Shown: positions 1 to 7,202, numbered from the stretch's first letter. The stretch: DNA of 12,151 nt from Acidithiobacillus ferrianus (GCF_010378095.1 NZ_WNJL01000038.1:1-12151), one strand, 5' to 3'. A program made the numbers and translations. The notes: generated by a model from the letters alone, not told the origin.

Positions 1-368
1 CGCGCGAGAATAACACCCCAGATGTTGTGGCTGACGGCTCCCAACAGGGACCCCAGCACAAAGATCAGCAGACCAAAAACCAGCACCCGCTTGCGCCCGA
101 AACGGTCCGACGCGACACCGAAGGGAAACTGCAGCAGCGCCTGGGCCAGTCCGTAAATGCCAACGGCAAGACCCAGCAGCAGGGGCGTGCTGTAGCGAAG
201 CTGGTCATTCTCCAACGCCAGCACCGGCATCAGCATGAAAAGACCAAGCATCCGCGCCACGTAGATAAAACTGAGGCCACTGACCGCCCGCCGCTCGAGC
301 GGACTCATGGATGAACCATTGCCACGATCGGGGGCCCTGGTGGCCTCCGCGCTCTCAGAAGAAGCCAT
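1..368 (-). CDS. ctaT: MFS transporter, N-terminal part (cut by the window edge)
   Basis: Only the first 122 codons are visible; the gene continues past base 1. Translation from ATG 368 gives a short polar N-terminus, then hydrophobic segments at about residues 28-47, 56-78 and 93-115. The MFS motif A signature GVASDRFGRKR sits in the cytoplasmic loop between helices 2 and 3. The start overlaps the end of ctaB by 14 bases, so the two are probably translationally coupled; the ribosome site is weak. A second ATG at 308 is an alternative start. In A. ferrooxidans an MFS gene called ctaT follows ctaA-ctaB next to the rus operon, and I use that name by position. Its substrate is unknown; a role in copper or haem supply for the oxidase would be inference. 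The family call is firm, the symbol less so. Confidence 0.85.
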   Translation of the reverse strand, partial: MASSESAEATRAPDRGNGSSMSPLERRAVSGLSFIYVARMLGLFMLMPVLALENDQLRYSTPLLLGLAVGIYGLAQALLQFPFGVASDRFGRKRVLVFGLLIFVLGSLLGAVSHNIWGVILA

Positions 369-1299
369 AACCCATCACCAACTTGCCCAGAATCAGGGCG
401 GTAAACAACAGAAACAGATAGGAAATGGAGTAGGCAAACATCCGCCGGGCATACCGGTCCATCTCCTGGCCTTCCGGCAACCCTTTGAGACGCAAGGCCA
501 TGCCGACAAACCAGGCCCCGGAAATGCCCGCAATCCCACCATACACCCAGTCGCCGGTCAGCAAAACCGGCGCCAGACTGACCAGCCAGGTCAGAACGGC
601 GTAGCGCAGCACTTCCTGGCGGGTGCGATCCACCCCGTGGGTGACCGGCAACATGGGAATACAGGCCTGAGCGTAGTCTTCCCGGCAACAAATGGCCAAC
701 GGCCAAAAGTGCGCCGGCGTCCAGACAAAAATCAGCAAAACCAACACCAGTGGAAGAGCAGACACACTCCCGGTGATCGCAGTCCACCCAATCAACGGCG
801 GCAAGGCCCCCGCAAGACCCCCCCAGACAATGTTCCAGGGCGTGCTGGGCTTGAGATACAGCGTGTACACCACCCCGTAGCCAACCGTGCCAACCAGCGT
901 CAGCCCCAAGGTCAGCGGATTCGTGCCCCAGGCCAGAATCACCATGGCCGCCAGCATCAGAACACCCGCATACACAATGGCGCCACCACGACTGATGCGG
1001 CCCTCGGCCAGCGGCCGGTGAAGAGTGCGGCGCATGTGCTGGTCCAAAACAGGCTCGACGATCTGATTCAAAACCCCGCCCGCCCCTCCCGCCAGCGCAA
1101 TCCCCAACAACCCCGCCACCGCAGACTCCCAGTGCACCAGCGCGTCGGGAGCAAGAATCTCCCCCACCGCAGCCGTAAACACCAGCAATGAAACCACCCG
1201 GGCCTTGGCCAACACCCACAGATCACGCAACAGCGACCACCGCATCCGCCGCCCGGAAGCATCACCAACACCACCAGAGCTTATCCCTTCTTTCAACAT
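355..1299 (-). CDS. ctaB: Protohaem IX farnesyltransferase (haem O synthase)
   Basis: This UbiA-family membrane enzyme attaches a farnesyl group to haem B to make haem O, the precursor of haem A for the aa3 oxidase. I chose ATG 1299 because GAGG lies 8 bases upstream, giving 314 residues, close to the usual length near 300. ATG 1323 is in frame and would overlap ctaA by 10 bases, but it lacks a ribosome site. The frame stays open further upstream only as a shadow of ctaA. Visible motifs are the first prenyl-diphosphate site at N78-E82-D86 followed by MRRTLHRPLAEG, the conserved TPAHFWPLAI, and the second Asp motif REDYAQACIPMLPV. Family members normally carry Asp where E82 sits. About eight or nine hydrophobic helices are present. 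It lies 14 bases after ctaA and overlaps the following transporter gene, so it belongs to a cta operon. Confidence 0.93.
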   Translation of the reverse strand: MLKEGISSGGVGDASGRRMRWSLLRDLWVLAKARVVSLLVFTAAVGEILAPDALVHWESAVAGLLGIALAGGAGGVLNQIVEPVLDQHMRRTLHRPLAEGRISRGGAIVYAGVLMLAAMVILAWGTNPLTLGLTLVGTVGYGVVYTLYLKPSTPWNIVWGGLAGALPPLIGWTAITGSVSALPLVLVLLIFVWTPAHFWPLAICCREDYAQACIPMLPVTHGVDRTRQEVLRYAVLTWLVSLAPVLLTGDWVYGGIAGISGAWFVGMALRLKGLPEGQEMDRYARRMFAYSISYLFLLFTALILGKLVMGYGFF

Positions 1300-1313
1300 A
1301 GCCAAAACCTCAT

Positions 1314-2270
1314 TCAACGCCATCGCAAAACAATGGCGAGACACATGAGCAAAACCATAAACTGGTGAAACGCTACCAAAATGCCAGGGTCCTTGGGTTT
1401 GAGGTTGACCGCATGGAAGAGCAGAAAACCAACCGCGACCTGAGTCACCGCAAGAAAGAATGCAACAGGATAAGCAGGCATCATCCAACCAAGAGTGGCA
1501 ACCAGTAATAGGGCCGCACTGACGTGGGCGACGATAGTCCACTGAGAACCCTTCCGCGGCCTAACAAAGGGCTCGATGGCGGTACCGAAACCGCGCTGGC
1601 CCGTGGTCATACCCCCGAGAAAAACCGCAAGCAACAAGGCGTGTAGCGCGCCTATGGCACCGAGATAAGTCCAAAAACTGAGGCCTGGATAGACAAGGCT
1701 CGTTAGATAGACGAGAAAAACGCCGTAAGCCAACAAGCCGTGAGTGCCATGCACAAAAGCGGGGGCCCGGCCAGCGAGCACATACAAGGTTCCCATACCA
1801 AACAGCGCAGTCACCACGATCAGTGACAAACCACTGATGGTGGTGACATTGGGAGACAAAATCACCAACGCCAGGGCCACCAGACCAACCAAAGTCGCCA
1901 CCAGACGATGAGCTGCTTCGGGATCACCACGCGCCATCAGCACAACAATGTTGCGGGTATAGGGCCAGCGAGTGCCGAGGGATAAACCATAACCGAACCC
2001 CTCAACGATACTACCCAGAAGAATCAGGATGATGGCAAAACCGACTTCGCTGGTTTCGAGACCGTTAACAAGGTTAAGCACCAGACCTCGATGACTGGTG
2101 AAGCCGCGCCACAACCCCGCCACCAACGCTGCCAGGAGCATCCCGGTAATCAACCAGCCAATGACCCGCACCGTCGTCGTCAAATCTCCTTCTACGGCAT
2201 GCGGGAGATGAGTTTCCTCACCTATTGTGGTAGGGCTTCCCCCTAGTTGTCGTTTAATATTACCCCGCAA
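1314..2270 (-). CDS. ctaA: Haem A synthase-like protein (CtaA family, divergent)
   Basis: The predicted product of 318 residues has about eight transmembrane helices and scattered histidines that fit haem ligands: H121 in EAAHRL, H174 and H177 in HGTHG, H249, H286 and H302. The HRL motif and the repeated helix-His pattern fit the COX15/CtaA family, which oxidises haem O to haem A. The sequence is divergent, so the call rests partly on being next to ctaB. The start is uncertain: the reading frame has no ATG until codon 44. TTG 2270 is preceded by AAGGG about 9 bases upstream and seems best; TTG or GTG codons near residues 30-34 are alternatives. A perfect TATAAT lies 35 bases upstream of TTG 2270. 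The gene follows the rus operon in the same direction but beyond a terminator, so it probably has its own transcript. Confidence 0.8.
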   Translation of the reverse strand: MRGNIKRQLGGSPTTIGEETHLPHAVEGDLTTTVRVIGWLITGMLLAALVAGLWRGFTSHRGLVLNLVNGLETSEVGFAIILILLGSIVEGFGYGLSLGTRWPYTRNIVVLMARGDPEAAHRLVATLVGLVALALVILSPNVTTISGLSLIVVTALFGMGTLYVLAGRAPAFVHGTHGLLAYGVFLVYLTSLVYPGLSFWTYLGAIGALHALLLAVFLGGMTTGQRGFGTAIEPFVRPRKGSQWTIVAHVSAALLLVATLGWMMPAYPVAFFLAVTQVAVGFLLFHAVNLKPKDPGILVAFHQFMVLLMCLAIVLRWR

Positions 2271-2584
2271 ATTACACCACCCTTTTAAGCCGCCGCATAA
2301 TCATCATTATATCTGCATTTCAACCATAATATTTTCACAATAGGTCAGCTAATGTAGCTATGCTCTCCTATGAATGGATGTATCTGTAGCATCCACTCCT
2401 AAGTATCATATATATGACGGACATGCATGCTAACCATTCCACGCTATCACGCTGACGACCTCAACAAATGATAGATGGGAACCGCTAAAAATAACTTGGC
2501 GCAACAAAAGACAGCAAACTGAAAATACCACACTCTACTCCTGGATCTGCAAGACGGCTTTTCACTACGAGGATCGATCAATAA
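2271..2584. other. Intergenic region between the rus terminator and ctaA
   Basis: This AT-rich stretch holds no reading frame I would support. On the minus strand it should contain the ctaA promoter. The only clear element is TATAAT at 2311-2306, listed separately. Apart from short palindromes such as CATGCATG near 2422, I see no strong repeat, RNA gene or mobile-element end. Confidence 0.5.
2306..2311 (-). promoter_or_regulatory. Candidate -10 element for the cta operon
   Basis: On the minus strand a perfect TATAAT is followed 35 bases later by the proposed TTG start of ctaA. No convincing -35 box lies 16-18 bases upstream; that segment is AT-rich. The element is visible in sequence; its use as a promoter is inferred from position. 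Confidence 0.35.
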
Positions 2585-2612
2585 AGGCCAGGGCACATTA
2601 CATGCCCTAGCC
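2579..2612 (-). terminator. Intrinsic terminator of the rus operon
   Basis: On the minus strand GGCTAGGGCA pairs with TGCCCTGGCC around a 7-base loop. This 10-base-pair stem contains one G-U wobble and is followed directly by TTTATT. It lies about 70 bases after the rus stop codon and before the ctaA promoter region, as expected for the end of the operon transcript. A second stem-loop lies between it and rus. Confidence 0.75.
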
Positions 2613-2628
2613 TTACGTCTTGCATGCC

Positions 2629-2672
2629 GGGCACCGCAATCACCAGAATGATCTTGTGATACCGCAGTGCCC
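2629..2672 (-). other. Stem-loop just after rus in the 3' untranslated region
   Basis: GGGCAC at 2629-2634 pairs with GTGCCC at 2667-2672. Inside it ATCAC (2639-2643) pairs with GTGAT (2656-2660) around a 12-base loop, leaving a small asymmetric internal loop. It has no T-tract, so it is not a typical terminator. It starts 8 bases after the rus stop codon and could protect the rus mRNA from 3' exonucleases; that role is inferred. Confidence 0.5.
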
Positions 2673-2679
2673 AAACCGC

Positions 2680-3243
2680 TTACTTGACGATGATCTTACC
2701 AAACATCCCCGTCGCCGCGTGGCCAGGTATCTGACATACGTAGTAATAAGTGCCCGCCGTCGGGTGCCAAGTAAAATTGGTGTATCCAAATTTTCCACCC
2801 TTAGGAACGGGACTGAATCCAGTACCCGCGACAATAGGATCAATCACCGGCATAACCGCATAAGGCGGTCCTTTTTTGGTAATATCAAAACTGTGGCCAA
2901 ACCCCTTGTTAGGGTTAATGAAGGTCACATCCACCGTCGCTCCCGCAGGGATTTCCAAAGTCGGATTCTTTTTGTCATGCACTTCAAAACTCGGAAACGG
3001 GAATCCTGGAAGAACAGATGCTGCGACTACATGCACTGTCTTGCCGCTGTAAATGACCGTATCACCACTGACCTTTCCAGAGTCTTTGGCCAGCATGGCT
3101 TTTACCTGGGGAAGCGTCGCCTCTTTCCACGAAGTATCCAAAGTAGCGGCCATCGCGGTGCTCATACTCAGTGTGGCAGCCAGAATAGCAGCGGCACCAA
3201 CAGAATACAGAGCAGTTCTTTTGCGTTTTTTCTGCGTATTCAT
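2680..3243 (-). CDS. rus: Rusticyanin, periplasmic blue copper protein
   Basis: Rusticyanin is the small, acid-stable, high-potential cupredoxin that carries electrons from Fe(II) oxidation in the periplasm. The precursor has 187 residues. A basic n-region (KKRKR) and hydrophobic core end in STAMA, with cleavage expected after residue 32 to give the usual 155-residue mature form. All four copper ligands are present: H117, C170, H175 and M180 in the precursor, which are His85, Cys138, His143 and Met148 in mature numbering. Asn80 and Ser86 next to the copper are also kept. The C-terminus has the CQIPGHAATGM loop. The start ATG 3243 has GGAG 12 bases upstream, rather far. rus ends the operon; in A. 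ferrooxidans it also has its own internal promoter, which would lie in the bases upstream here, but I cannot place it firmly. Only a few residues differ from the A. ferrooxidans protein as I recall it. Confidence 0.98.
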   Translation of the reverse strand: MNTQKKRKRTALYSVGAAAILAATLSMSTAMAATLDTSWKEATLPQVKAMLAKDSGKVSGDTVIYSGKTVHVVAASVLPGFPFPSFEVHDKKNPTLEIPAGATVDVTFINPNKGFGHSFDITKKGPPYAVMPVIDPIVAGTGFSPVPKGGKFGYTNFTWHPTAGTYYYVCQIPGHAATGMFGKIIVK

Positions 3244-3377
3244 AACTTATGGTTTCTCCTTACGTTTAACATGATTTGAACCAAATACCGTGGTAGAGCA
3301 AAGCGTCAGTCCTCCGGCCAGGTCACACGCTACCGCACCAGCTCCGTCACCCCAACCACCCCAATTAAACAGACACC

Positions 3378-3524
3378 TCAAAACAACAGCCTAAGCACAG
3401 CGTAATAAGTGCCCAATGCTATAATAGCCCACAACAGCGCGATGATCAAGACCGTGTTTCCGTCCCACGCCCCATCATCACCATCACCATCACCACAGAC
3501 CACGGAATATTCTTCTTCGGACAT
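3378..3524 (-). CDS. Small acidic single-helix membrane protein, unrecognised
   Basis: A 48-codon frame runs from ATG 3524 to TGA 3378. It has the best ribosome site in this gap: GGAGG with 7 bases to the ATG. The product begins with an acidic segment (MSEEEYS, then GDGDGDD at residues 11-17), followed by one strongly hydrophobic helix at about 24-46 and the ending RLLF. The lone Arg near the C-terminus and the acidic N-terminus suggest N-outside, C-inside topology. I do not recognise the protein. Lying between coxD and rus in the same direction, it could be an extra small subunit or assembly factor of the aa3 oxidase, as small one-helix subunits are common in haem-copper oxidases; that is inference. 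Residues 11-16 come from three tandem copies of a hexamer, an odd origin for a conserved domain. It could still be a chance frame. Confidence 0.6.
   Translation of the reverse strand: MSEEEYSVVCGDGDGDDGAWDGNTVLIIALLWAIIALGTYYAVLRLLF
3477..3494. repeat. Tandem hexamer repeat, three copies of ATCACC
   Basis: Three perfect copies of ATCACC lie head to tail inside the 48-codon frame. On the minus strand they read GGTGAT and encode Gly-Asp three times. Such short tandem repeats can change copy number by slippage without breaking the frame. Confidence 0.7.
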
Positions 3525-3531
3525 GATGAAC

Positions 3532-3536
3532 CCTCC
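3532..3536 (-). promoter_or_regulatory. Ribosome binding site of the 48-codon membrane protein
   Basis: GGAGG on the minus strand, 7 bases before ATG 3524. It is as strong as the sites of coxC and acoP and is the main reason for accepting this short frame as a gene. Confidence 0.6.
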
Positions 3537-3669
3537 CCATTACACGGACATGCTCAATATCATAAAAAGCGCCGATATCCCAATGCCCGTCATAAAAACC
3601 CAAATTCACGCTGTGCCACATTCATACAGATCAGCAGAGGGCTATCGCCCCCCCTTCACGCGTACCGAT

Positions 3670-3864
3670 TCATCCACCGCTAGATGGATTATTTTCAGCC
3701 TTCTTCAGGATGCGTATCCGGTCTTCCTTTGCAGCCTCTTTTAATACCCACCAGAAGTATGTGCTCAAAAAAACCACGGGGAATCCGATATACCCTGTCA
3801 ACCAGAAAAATGCCGGGGTGTCGGCCCCAGCCGGGATAATAAACGACAAATGCGACATATCCAT
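3670..3864 (-). CDS. coxD: Small oxidase subunit CoxD
   Basis: A 64-residue protein with one hydrophobic helix at about residues 18-41 (ending in STYFWWVLKEA) and a charged cytoplasmic tail, EAAKEDRIRILKK. It is the subunit IV-like small subunit of the aa3 oxidase; its exact job is unknown. ATG 3864 has GAGG about 8 bases upstream. It follows coxC after 42 bases and occupies the coxD position of the known rus operon. The positive tail after the helix fits N-outside, C-inside topology. Small size and low complexity mean the identification rests mainly on position. Confidence 0.85.
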   Translation of the reverse strand: MDMSHLSFIIPAGADTPAFFWLTGYIGFPVVFLSTYFWWVLKEAAKEDRIRILKKAENNPSSGG

Positions 3865-3906
3865 TAGTTCTACCTCACTGTATCGTGATGACCATTCACT
3901 GCAAAA

Positions 3907-4461
3907 TCATGCCAGATAGAAGATGCCAAAGAAAACCACCCATAGAACAACCATCCCGCCCCAGTACATAAGCACATTGTAGGACACCCATCGTTCTCTT
4001 TTCGCACGCTCCGGTGTGCGGCTTCCTTTCATAATGGTCGCAAGAAACGCCAGGATGGCGGCCACAAAGTGCAACAAAAACCATCCTGTGGTGATGTCAT
4101 AAATGCCTCCGTAGCCACTGCTGATAGGTAACGAGGTCCAACTGTAGACAATCCCACAGATCATTATCACCGCAACAACCAGCAGGGCGCCCATGCTGCT
4201 GAGAATGCCTTTATCATCGCCTTGATTAAGCTTTCTCTGCGCGCCAAAGACCGGCACCAGGCTGATCAACATCAGAACGGTGAGACCAATACCCACGCCC
4301 ATATTCAGCGTGCTCGGGACCCCGGTCCCTCCCCACAGGAAACGCGCGAGATCCCACATCGCAAAGACAATCGACGCAAACAGCGTCAGAAAGAAAAACG
4401 CCCCCCGCTTCGCCCGCTCAGGAGCGGGATCCATTAAGCTAGCATAACCATTTTCTGCCAT
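3907..4461 (-). CDS. coxC: Cytochrome c oxidase subunit III (short, five-helix form)
   Basis: The 184-residue product has five predicted helices at about 21-38, 53-74, 86-108, 122-144 and 159-182. Typical subunit III has seven; this is the short form that lacks the first two. It packs against CoxA in the inner membrane and helps keep the proton-uptake side working; it carries no metal. The usual YWHFVD motif near the C-terminus is replaced by YWGGMV. ATG 4461 follows a perfect AGGAGG with 9 bases of spacing, and the gene starts 18 bases after coxA. Family assignment is supported by helix pattern and by the coxB-coxA-coxC-coxD context. Confidence 0.9.
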   Translation of the reverse strand: MAENGYASLMDPAPERAKRGAFFFLTLFASIVFAMWDLARFLWGGTGVPSTLNMGVGIGLTVLMLISLVPVFGAQRKLNQGDDKGILSSMGALLVVAVIMICGIVYSWTSLPISSGYGGIYDITTGWFLLHFVAAILAFLATIMKGSRTPERAKRERWVSYNVLMYWGGMVVLWVVFFGIFYLA

Positions 4462-4479
4462 AATTTAATTCCTCCTAAT

Positions 4480-6363
4480 TTATTTGCTGGGTGTGGAGAC
4501 CCAGACAAAGGGTTCTTTTGATCCAGCAGCATAGTTGTCATTCGGGCCGACGACCTCCGGCTCCGTTCCTTCCGGGAAGGGTATATACGGCGTGGGTGAT
4601 TTTATTTGCCATTCCAAGCCCTTACTGCCCCATGGGTTTGGCTCGGCTTTTTCTCCACGACGCCAACTATAGACAAGGTTTGCCAGCGGGATGAGGAAGC
4701 CCGCGCCGAGCAGGAACGCAGAGATGGATATGAATAGATTGATGCCATGCAGGTAAGGCAGGTAGATGGCAATACGCCGATTCATCCCCTCAATTCCAGC
4801 GATAAACATGGGGAAGAACGTGCAATTGAAAAATACGAAAAACCACCATGCGTGAAATTTTCCCCAGAACTCGTTGATCTTGCGGCCGGTGACCTTGGGG
4901 AACCACCAATACAGCGCGGCTATCCAGGTAAAAATAACGGCGCCCAGGATGGTGTAGTGGAAGTGCGCGACCACCCAATAGGTATTGTGGAGTTGAAGAT
5001 CCGCTGGTACGTCGGCATTGAATATACCGGTCAAACCACCAACCAGGAAGTTCATCATGGCCATAAGCACCAACAGTACCGCCGCATTGATTTTTAACCG
5101 CCCTCCCCAGAGGGTCCCGATAGCTGACAAATAAATAAATCCGGTGGGAATGGATACCGTTTCTGTAAATGTCATGAATATGGGCATGCGCGCCGGACTC
5201 ACCGCGGTAAAATAGTGATGAACCCCCAGCATCGCCCCCAGCATGGAAACACCGACCAATCCCGCGATGGCCCAGTTTCTGGCAAACAGCGGACGCTTCG
5301 CCGCAGCCGGAAGGATCTCCAGCCAGATAGCAAAGGCAGGAAGCGCAAAAACATATACCTCCGGGTGAAACAGGAACCAGAACTGATCCATGTAGGCCAG
5401 AGGATGGCCAGTCGGGCCGGTGTAGAAATGACTTCCGAGGATCATATCGGACAAATCCATGAGCGCGCCTGTGAAGGTGGCCGGGGCTTCGACGATAAGG
5501 ATGGTCGAGGCGGCAAATAACCCCCACACAAAGATGGGAACACGCCCCAGGCTCATCCCCTTGGCCCGCATGTAAACCATGGTCCCTGCGATATTGATTG
5601 CGCCGAGCACCGACGCGGTAAGAAGGGTTGCGGCACCCAGGACGTAGAACACGATACCGCTGCCGCTATTCTGCGCCAATGGCGGATAACCCCACCAGCC
5701 GGTTTGAAATCCCCCGATCGTTGGACTCATAAACACGGCAAAGGCCGCCGGTGGCAAGAGCCACCAGCTAAGCCCTAGGAGTTTTGGAAATACCACATTT
5801 CTGACGCCGAGCATCAAGGGCACCAGATAATAGCCGACACCACCCACGATGACAGATGCGGCAACCGCTAGCAGCATCATCAGGCCGTGGATGCCAAAGG
5901 TCATATTGTAATGGATCGTCGACATCCACCAGCCCGTCGAATCTGGCGTCAGCAGTTCCACCCGAATAGCCATGGCTGCCAGGCCCGCGAAGAAGAATGC
6001 GACCACGTTGAACACCACGTACCGCACCGCCGTAGATTTTGAATCGGGCCCGAAACGAAAGTAACGTTCCACGCCGGTGTATGCGGGCGCTTCGGCCCCG
6101 CCGAACGCGCGGCGAATCCACCCCTCCCAAAGACCGCTGCCCATCAGCCAGCCCACTAACCCCACGATATACCCCACCGTGGCAGGCAGCGGATTCACGA
6201 TGACGCTCCCAAGCAGCGCCGCGGTGATCCATGCCGCGGCAAAATATCCGGTCAAACCCCACAGCGTCGCGCGAAAGAGTGGAAACAGCATGCTGATCGC
6301 GAACGAAGTCTTGCCACCCCCCGTCTCATTCAGCGCTTGCGCCTGCATTTCATTGGTTGCCAT
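4480..6363 (-). CDS. coxA: aa3-type cytochrome c oxidase subunit I
   Basis: This is the catalytic subunit that reduces oxygen to water, 627 residues from ATG 6363. That start has GGAG 9 bases upstream; the longer frame from 6408 lacks support. Haem and CuB ligands are all visible: H159 and H469 for haem a, H467 for haem a3, and H333, H382 and H383 for CuB. Y337 in HPEVY is the residue expected to cross-link to the CuB histidine, and E335 matches the glutamate at the end of the D channel. The other classical proton-channel residues are absent: Asn replaces the entry Asp (N189), Tyr replaces a channel Asn (Y178), and Ile410 replaces the K-channel Lys in the PTG motif. The protein has at least twelve helices. 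It lies 60 bases after coxB and receives electrons from the CuA site there. Confidence 0.97.
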   Translation of the reverse strand: MATNEMQAQALNETGGGKTSFAISMLFPLFRATLWGLTGYFAAAWITAALLGSVIVNPLPATVGYIVGLVGWLMGSGLWEGWIRRAFGGAEAPAYTGVERYFRFGPDSKSTAVRYVVFNVVAFFFAGLAAMAIRVELLTPDSTGWWMSTIHYNMTFGIHGLMMLLAVAASVIVGGVGYYLVPLMLGVRNVVFPKLLGLSWWLLPPAAFAVFMSPTIGGFQTGWWGYPPLAQNSGSGIVFYVLGAATLLTASVLGAINIAGTMVYMRAKGMSLGRVPIFVWGLFAASTILIVEAPATFTGALMDLSDMILGSHFYTGPTGHPLAYMDQFWFLFHPEVYVFALPAFAIWLEILPAAAKRPLFARNWAIAGLVGVSMLGAMLGVHHYFTAVSPARMPIFMTFTETVSIPTGFIYLSAIGTLWGGRLKINAAVLLVLMAMMNFLVGGLTGIFNADVPADLQLHNTYWVVAHFHYTILGAVIFTWIAALYWWFPKVTGRKINEFWGKFHAWWFFVFFNCTFFPMFIAGIEGMNRRIAIYLPYLHGINLFISISAFLLGAGFLIPLANLVYSWRRGEKAEPNPWGSKGLEWQIKSPTPYIPFPEGTEPEVVGPNDNYAAGSKEPFVWVSTPSK

Positions 6364-6423
6364 ACGGTGTTTCTCCTTACCTATAATACTTATTCCAGAT
6401 GCGATCAAAACTTCATCGGCGCC

Positions 6424-7188
6424 TTAAAAACTATTGTTTGACACCCATGTCTTGAACTTGGCCGCGGTGACCACCTTCACCGGGGCGCGCATCAATGGGT
6501 GGCCATTGCCACAGATCATGGCGCACTGCACCCGGAGCATCGGGTTCGTGGCGGTGGACCCCAGGGCGGTCGGTGTGATAAACAGGTGCCTTACCTCATT
6601 GGGAATGACATCCTTCTTCTCCCCCCAGGCAGGCACCCAGAAATCGTGCATAACATCCTTGGTCCGCAGCACGAAGTCTATGGTGCGTCCCTCGGGAACC
6701 ACCAGTTGGGAAACATCCGTGACCCCCTGCTTCGGATAGGAAAACGTCCACTTCCATTGCTGTGCAGTCACATCGACCACCAGAGGACTCTTGGTGTCCA
6801 TCTGAATGGCCCAGAGCTGTTCCAAGCCCACCATGCCGGGATAAATGGTATTGGCCAGGTTGATGCCGATCGCCAGGACCAGCCAAGTCACCACGAAAGG
6901 GGCCCAGGTACGTTTTTGGTTCTCCGGAATCACCGCATCCGATGCCGACGAGGCGCGAAAGCGCATCGCGCTATAGACAATCGCCCCGCCCACCAGCACG
7001 TAGATCGCCACGGCCTGCCACATCAGATACGTGGTCGCGTCCGCCGTGATACGGGCCTGGACACTCCCCACGAGCGGCCAGTTGTTGATGCCCCAGGCGA
7101 TCAGCGTCTCGCCGATCGCCATGCCCACAATCCATACCAGCACAAGGCCACGGAAAGCTTTCCATAAATTTTCTTTTGCAGCGTTCAT
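6424..7188 (-). CDS. coxB: Cytochrome c oxidase subunit II with CuA site
   Basis: Subunit II takes electrons from periplasmic carriers into the oxidase. The product from ATG 7188 has 254 residues; AGAGAGG lies just upstream and the start is 14 bases after acoP. The frame is open further upstream only by overlap with acoP. Hydrophobic segments lie at about 12-36, 52-73 and 94-114, followed by a periplasmic cupredoxin domain. The CuA ligands are H181 (in MHDFWVP), C222, C226, H230 and M233, in the order CxxxCxxxHxxM. The residue between the cysteines that is normally Glu, and binds copper by its backbone carbonyl, is Met224. Conserved QQWKWTFSYP lies at about 143-152, the aromatic stretch that passes electrons to subunit I. 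Confidence 0.96.
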   Translation of the reverse strand: MNAAKENLWKAFRGLVLVWIVGMAIGETLIAWGINNWPLVGSVQARITADATTYLMWQAVAIYVLVGGAIVYSAMRFRASSASDAVIPENQKRTWAPFVVTWLVLAIGINLANTIYPGMVGLEQLWAIQMDTKSPLVVDVTAQQWKWTFSYPKQGVTDVSQLVVPEGRTIDFVLRTKDVMHDFWVPAWGEKKDVIPNEVRHLFITPTALGSTATNPMLRVQCAMICGNGHPLMRAPVKVVTAAKFKTWVSNNSF

Positions 7189-7202
7189 AATGCCCTCTCT
7201 GA

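Noticed and set aside
305..1219. Long frames on both strands over the ctaB region (304 codons minus, 294 codons plus)
   Set aside because: They overlap ctaB in other frames, have implausible Gly/Cys/Arg- or Gln/Arg/His-rich compositions, and show no motif, while ctaB has clear active-site motifs.
2447..2674. Minus-strand 75-codon frame between rus and ctaA
   Set aside because: It runs through both rus 3' hairpins, including the terminator, and has no ribosome site or recognisable domain.
3244..3377. Internal promoter for rus (TTTGCT, 17 bases, TCAAAT near 3265-3295)
   Set aside because: An internal rus promoter is known in A. ferrooxidans, but these hexamers match the consensus too poorly to annotate a position.
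3477..3494. Apparent poly-His coding run on the plus strand
   Set aside because: It is the complement of the GGTGAT repeat in the minus-strand 48-codon frame; no supported plus-strand gene covers it, so it is not a metal-binding tag or vector remnant.
3477..3494. CRISPR-like short repeats
   Set aside because: There are only three contiguous hexamers without spacers, and no cas gene nearby.
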